From Opitutia bacterium UBA5964 (GTDB lineage Bacteria > Verrucomicrobiota > Verrucomicrobiia > Opitutales > Coraliomargaritaceae): a stretch of DNA of 18,615 nucleotides. This document shows, piece by piece, positions 18,516 through 18,615 of the stretch. A program made the translations under genes and the position numbers. The DNA is taken from positions 8,750-27,364 of the forward strand of contig DJBY01000101.1 of assembly GCA_002430605.1 (NCBI GenBank), read 5' to 3'. Position 1 is the first letter of the stretch. Every line of letters starts with the position of its first letter. The notes under the pieces are model-generated. The model was not told the origin of the DNA. It worked only from the letters and a program-made list of their open reading frames with translations, and ran no database searches.

Positions 18516-18546
18516 AATATATGAAAAACCGAATCCATACTGTCAA
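18516..18546 (-). promoter_or_regulatory. sigma70-type promoter candidate for the metal cassette
   Basis: A perfect TTGACA (18546-18541) and TATATT (18521-18516) are separated by 19 bp, slightly long. Transcription would start near 18509, almost at the TTG at 18507, so the first message would be nearly leaderless unless another promoter lies upstream. The long spacer is a feature of some metal-responsive (MerR-type) promoters. Confidence 0.5.
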
Positions 18547-18563
18547 GACTCACGCAGTGGTTC

Positions 18564-18576
18564 CATTCTAAGAATG
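18564..18576. promoter_or_regulatory. 13-bp palindrome upstream of the metal-cassette promoter, candidate operator
   Basis: CATTCTAAGAATG is a perfect 6-1-6 palindrome ending 17 bp upstream of the -35 box. The location and symmetry fit a dimeric metalloregulator site. It does not match Fur, Zur or MerR consensus closely enough to name. Confidence 0.4.
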
Positions 18577-18581
18577 AGAAT

Positions 18582-18603
18582 TTTGAAGCTAGCGCGCTTC
18601 GAA
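18582..18603. repeat. hairpin at the right edge
   Basis: GAAGC (18585-18589) pairs with GCTTC (18596-18600) over a 6-nt loop and can extend outward by about three pairs, including a G-T. It may be the end of a gene beyond the window or part of the cassette control region. Confidence 0.3.
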
Positions 18604-18615
18604 ACGACCATCCGC

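Noticed and set aside
11775..18546. Calling the exporter a Cus copper/silver system
   Set aside because: The adaptor lacks the N-terminal Met cluster, the pump lacks a recognisable CusA Met site, and there is no CusF-like or Met-rich gene. The accessory proteins are His/Cys-rich instead.

Overview
The window looks like chromosomal DNA from a Verrucomicrobiota bacterium, most likely of the Opitutae/Puniceicoccales type. The reasons are an LL-diaminopimelate aminotransferase (DapL) lysine route, an unusually long and divergent adenylosuccinate synthetase, Gram-negative envelope machinery (RND pump with an outer-membrane channel), many starts without a clear Shine-Dalgarno (SD) sequence, and palindrome-rich intergenic spacers. 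The taxonomic placement is inference; there is no rRNA gene here.

Left part (1-11713): housekeeping genes in short units on both strands. A truncated menC (menaquinone) runs off the left edge. Divergent to it is guaB, followed by purA, so the two enzymes that pull IMP towards GMP and AMP are in tandem; a small SnoaL-like gene follows purA by 8 bp. On the minus strand lie panC (pantothenate), nadB (NAD) and a YjbQ-family gene. dapL (plus strand) ends in a clear intrinsic terminator. Then come a beta-carbonic anhydrase, ppnP (nucleoside phosphorylase, minus) and a DASS/SLC13 carboxylate transporter (plus).

Right part (11775-18546, all minus): one heavy-metal efflux cassette. In transcription order it has a small exported Cys/His protein, an outer-membrane factor, a membrane-fusion protein with a His-rich C-terminal tail and an extra membrane helix, a heavy-metal RND pump, and an exported protein with a His-rich N-terminus and a Cys-rich C-terminus. 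The pump lacks the recognisable Cu/Ag methionine features, so the metal cannot be named from sequence. The cassette has a promoter-like sequence and a 13-bp palindrome upstream.

The most interesting signal is the 91-nt gap between the first and second genes of the metal cassette. It is almost filled by a predicted three-way-junction RNA (10-bp closing stem plus two hairpins). Its 3' strand contains the SD of the outer-membrane-factor gene, and its 5' strand starts 2 nt after the stop codon of the upstream gene. This suggests translational control or coupling. Two other spacers (2081-2158 and 10081-10173) also hold terminal inverted repeats enclosing hairpins and may be interspersed palindromic elements. 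No intergenic gap exceeds 300 bp, and I see no tRNA, rRNA, CRISPR, transposase or phage gene.
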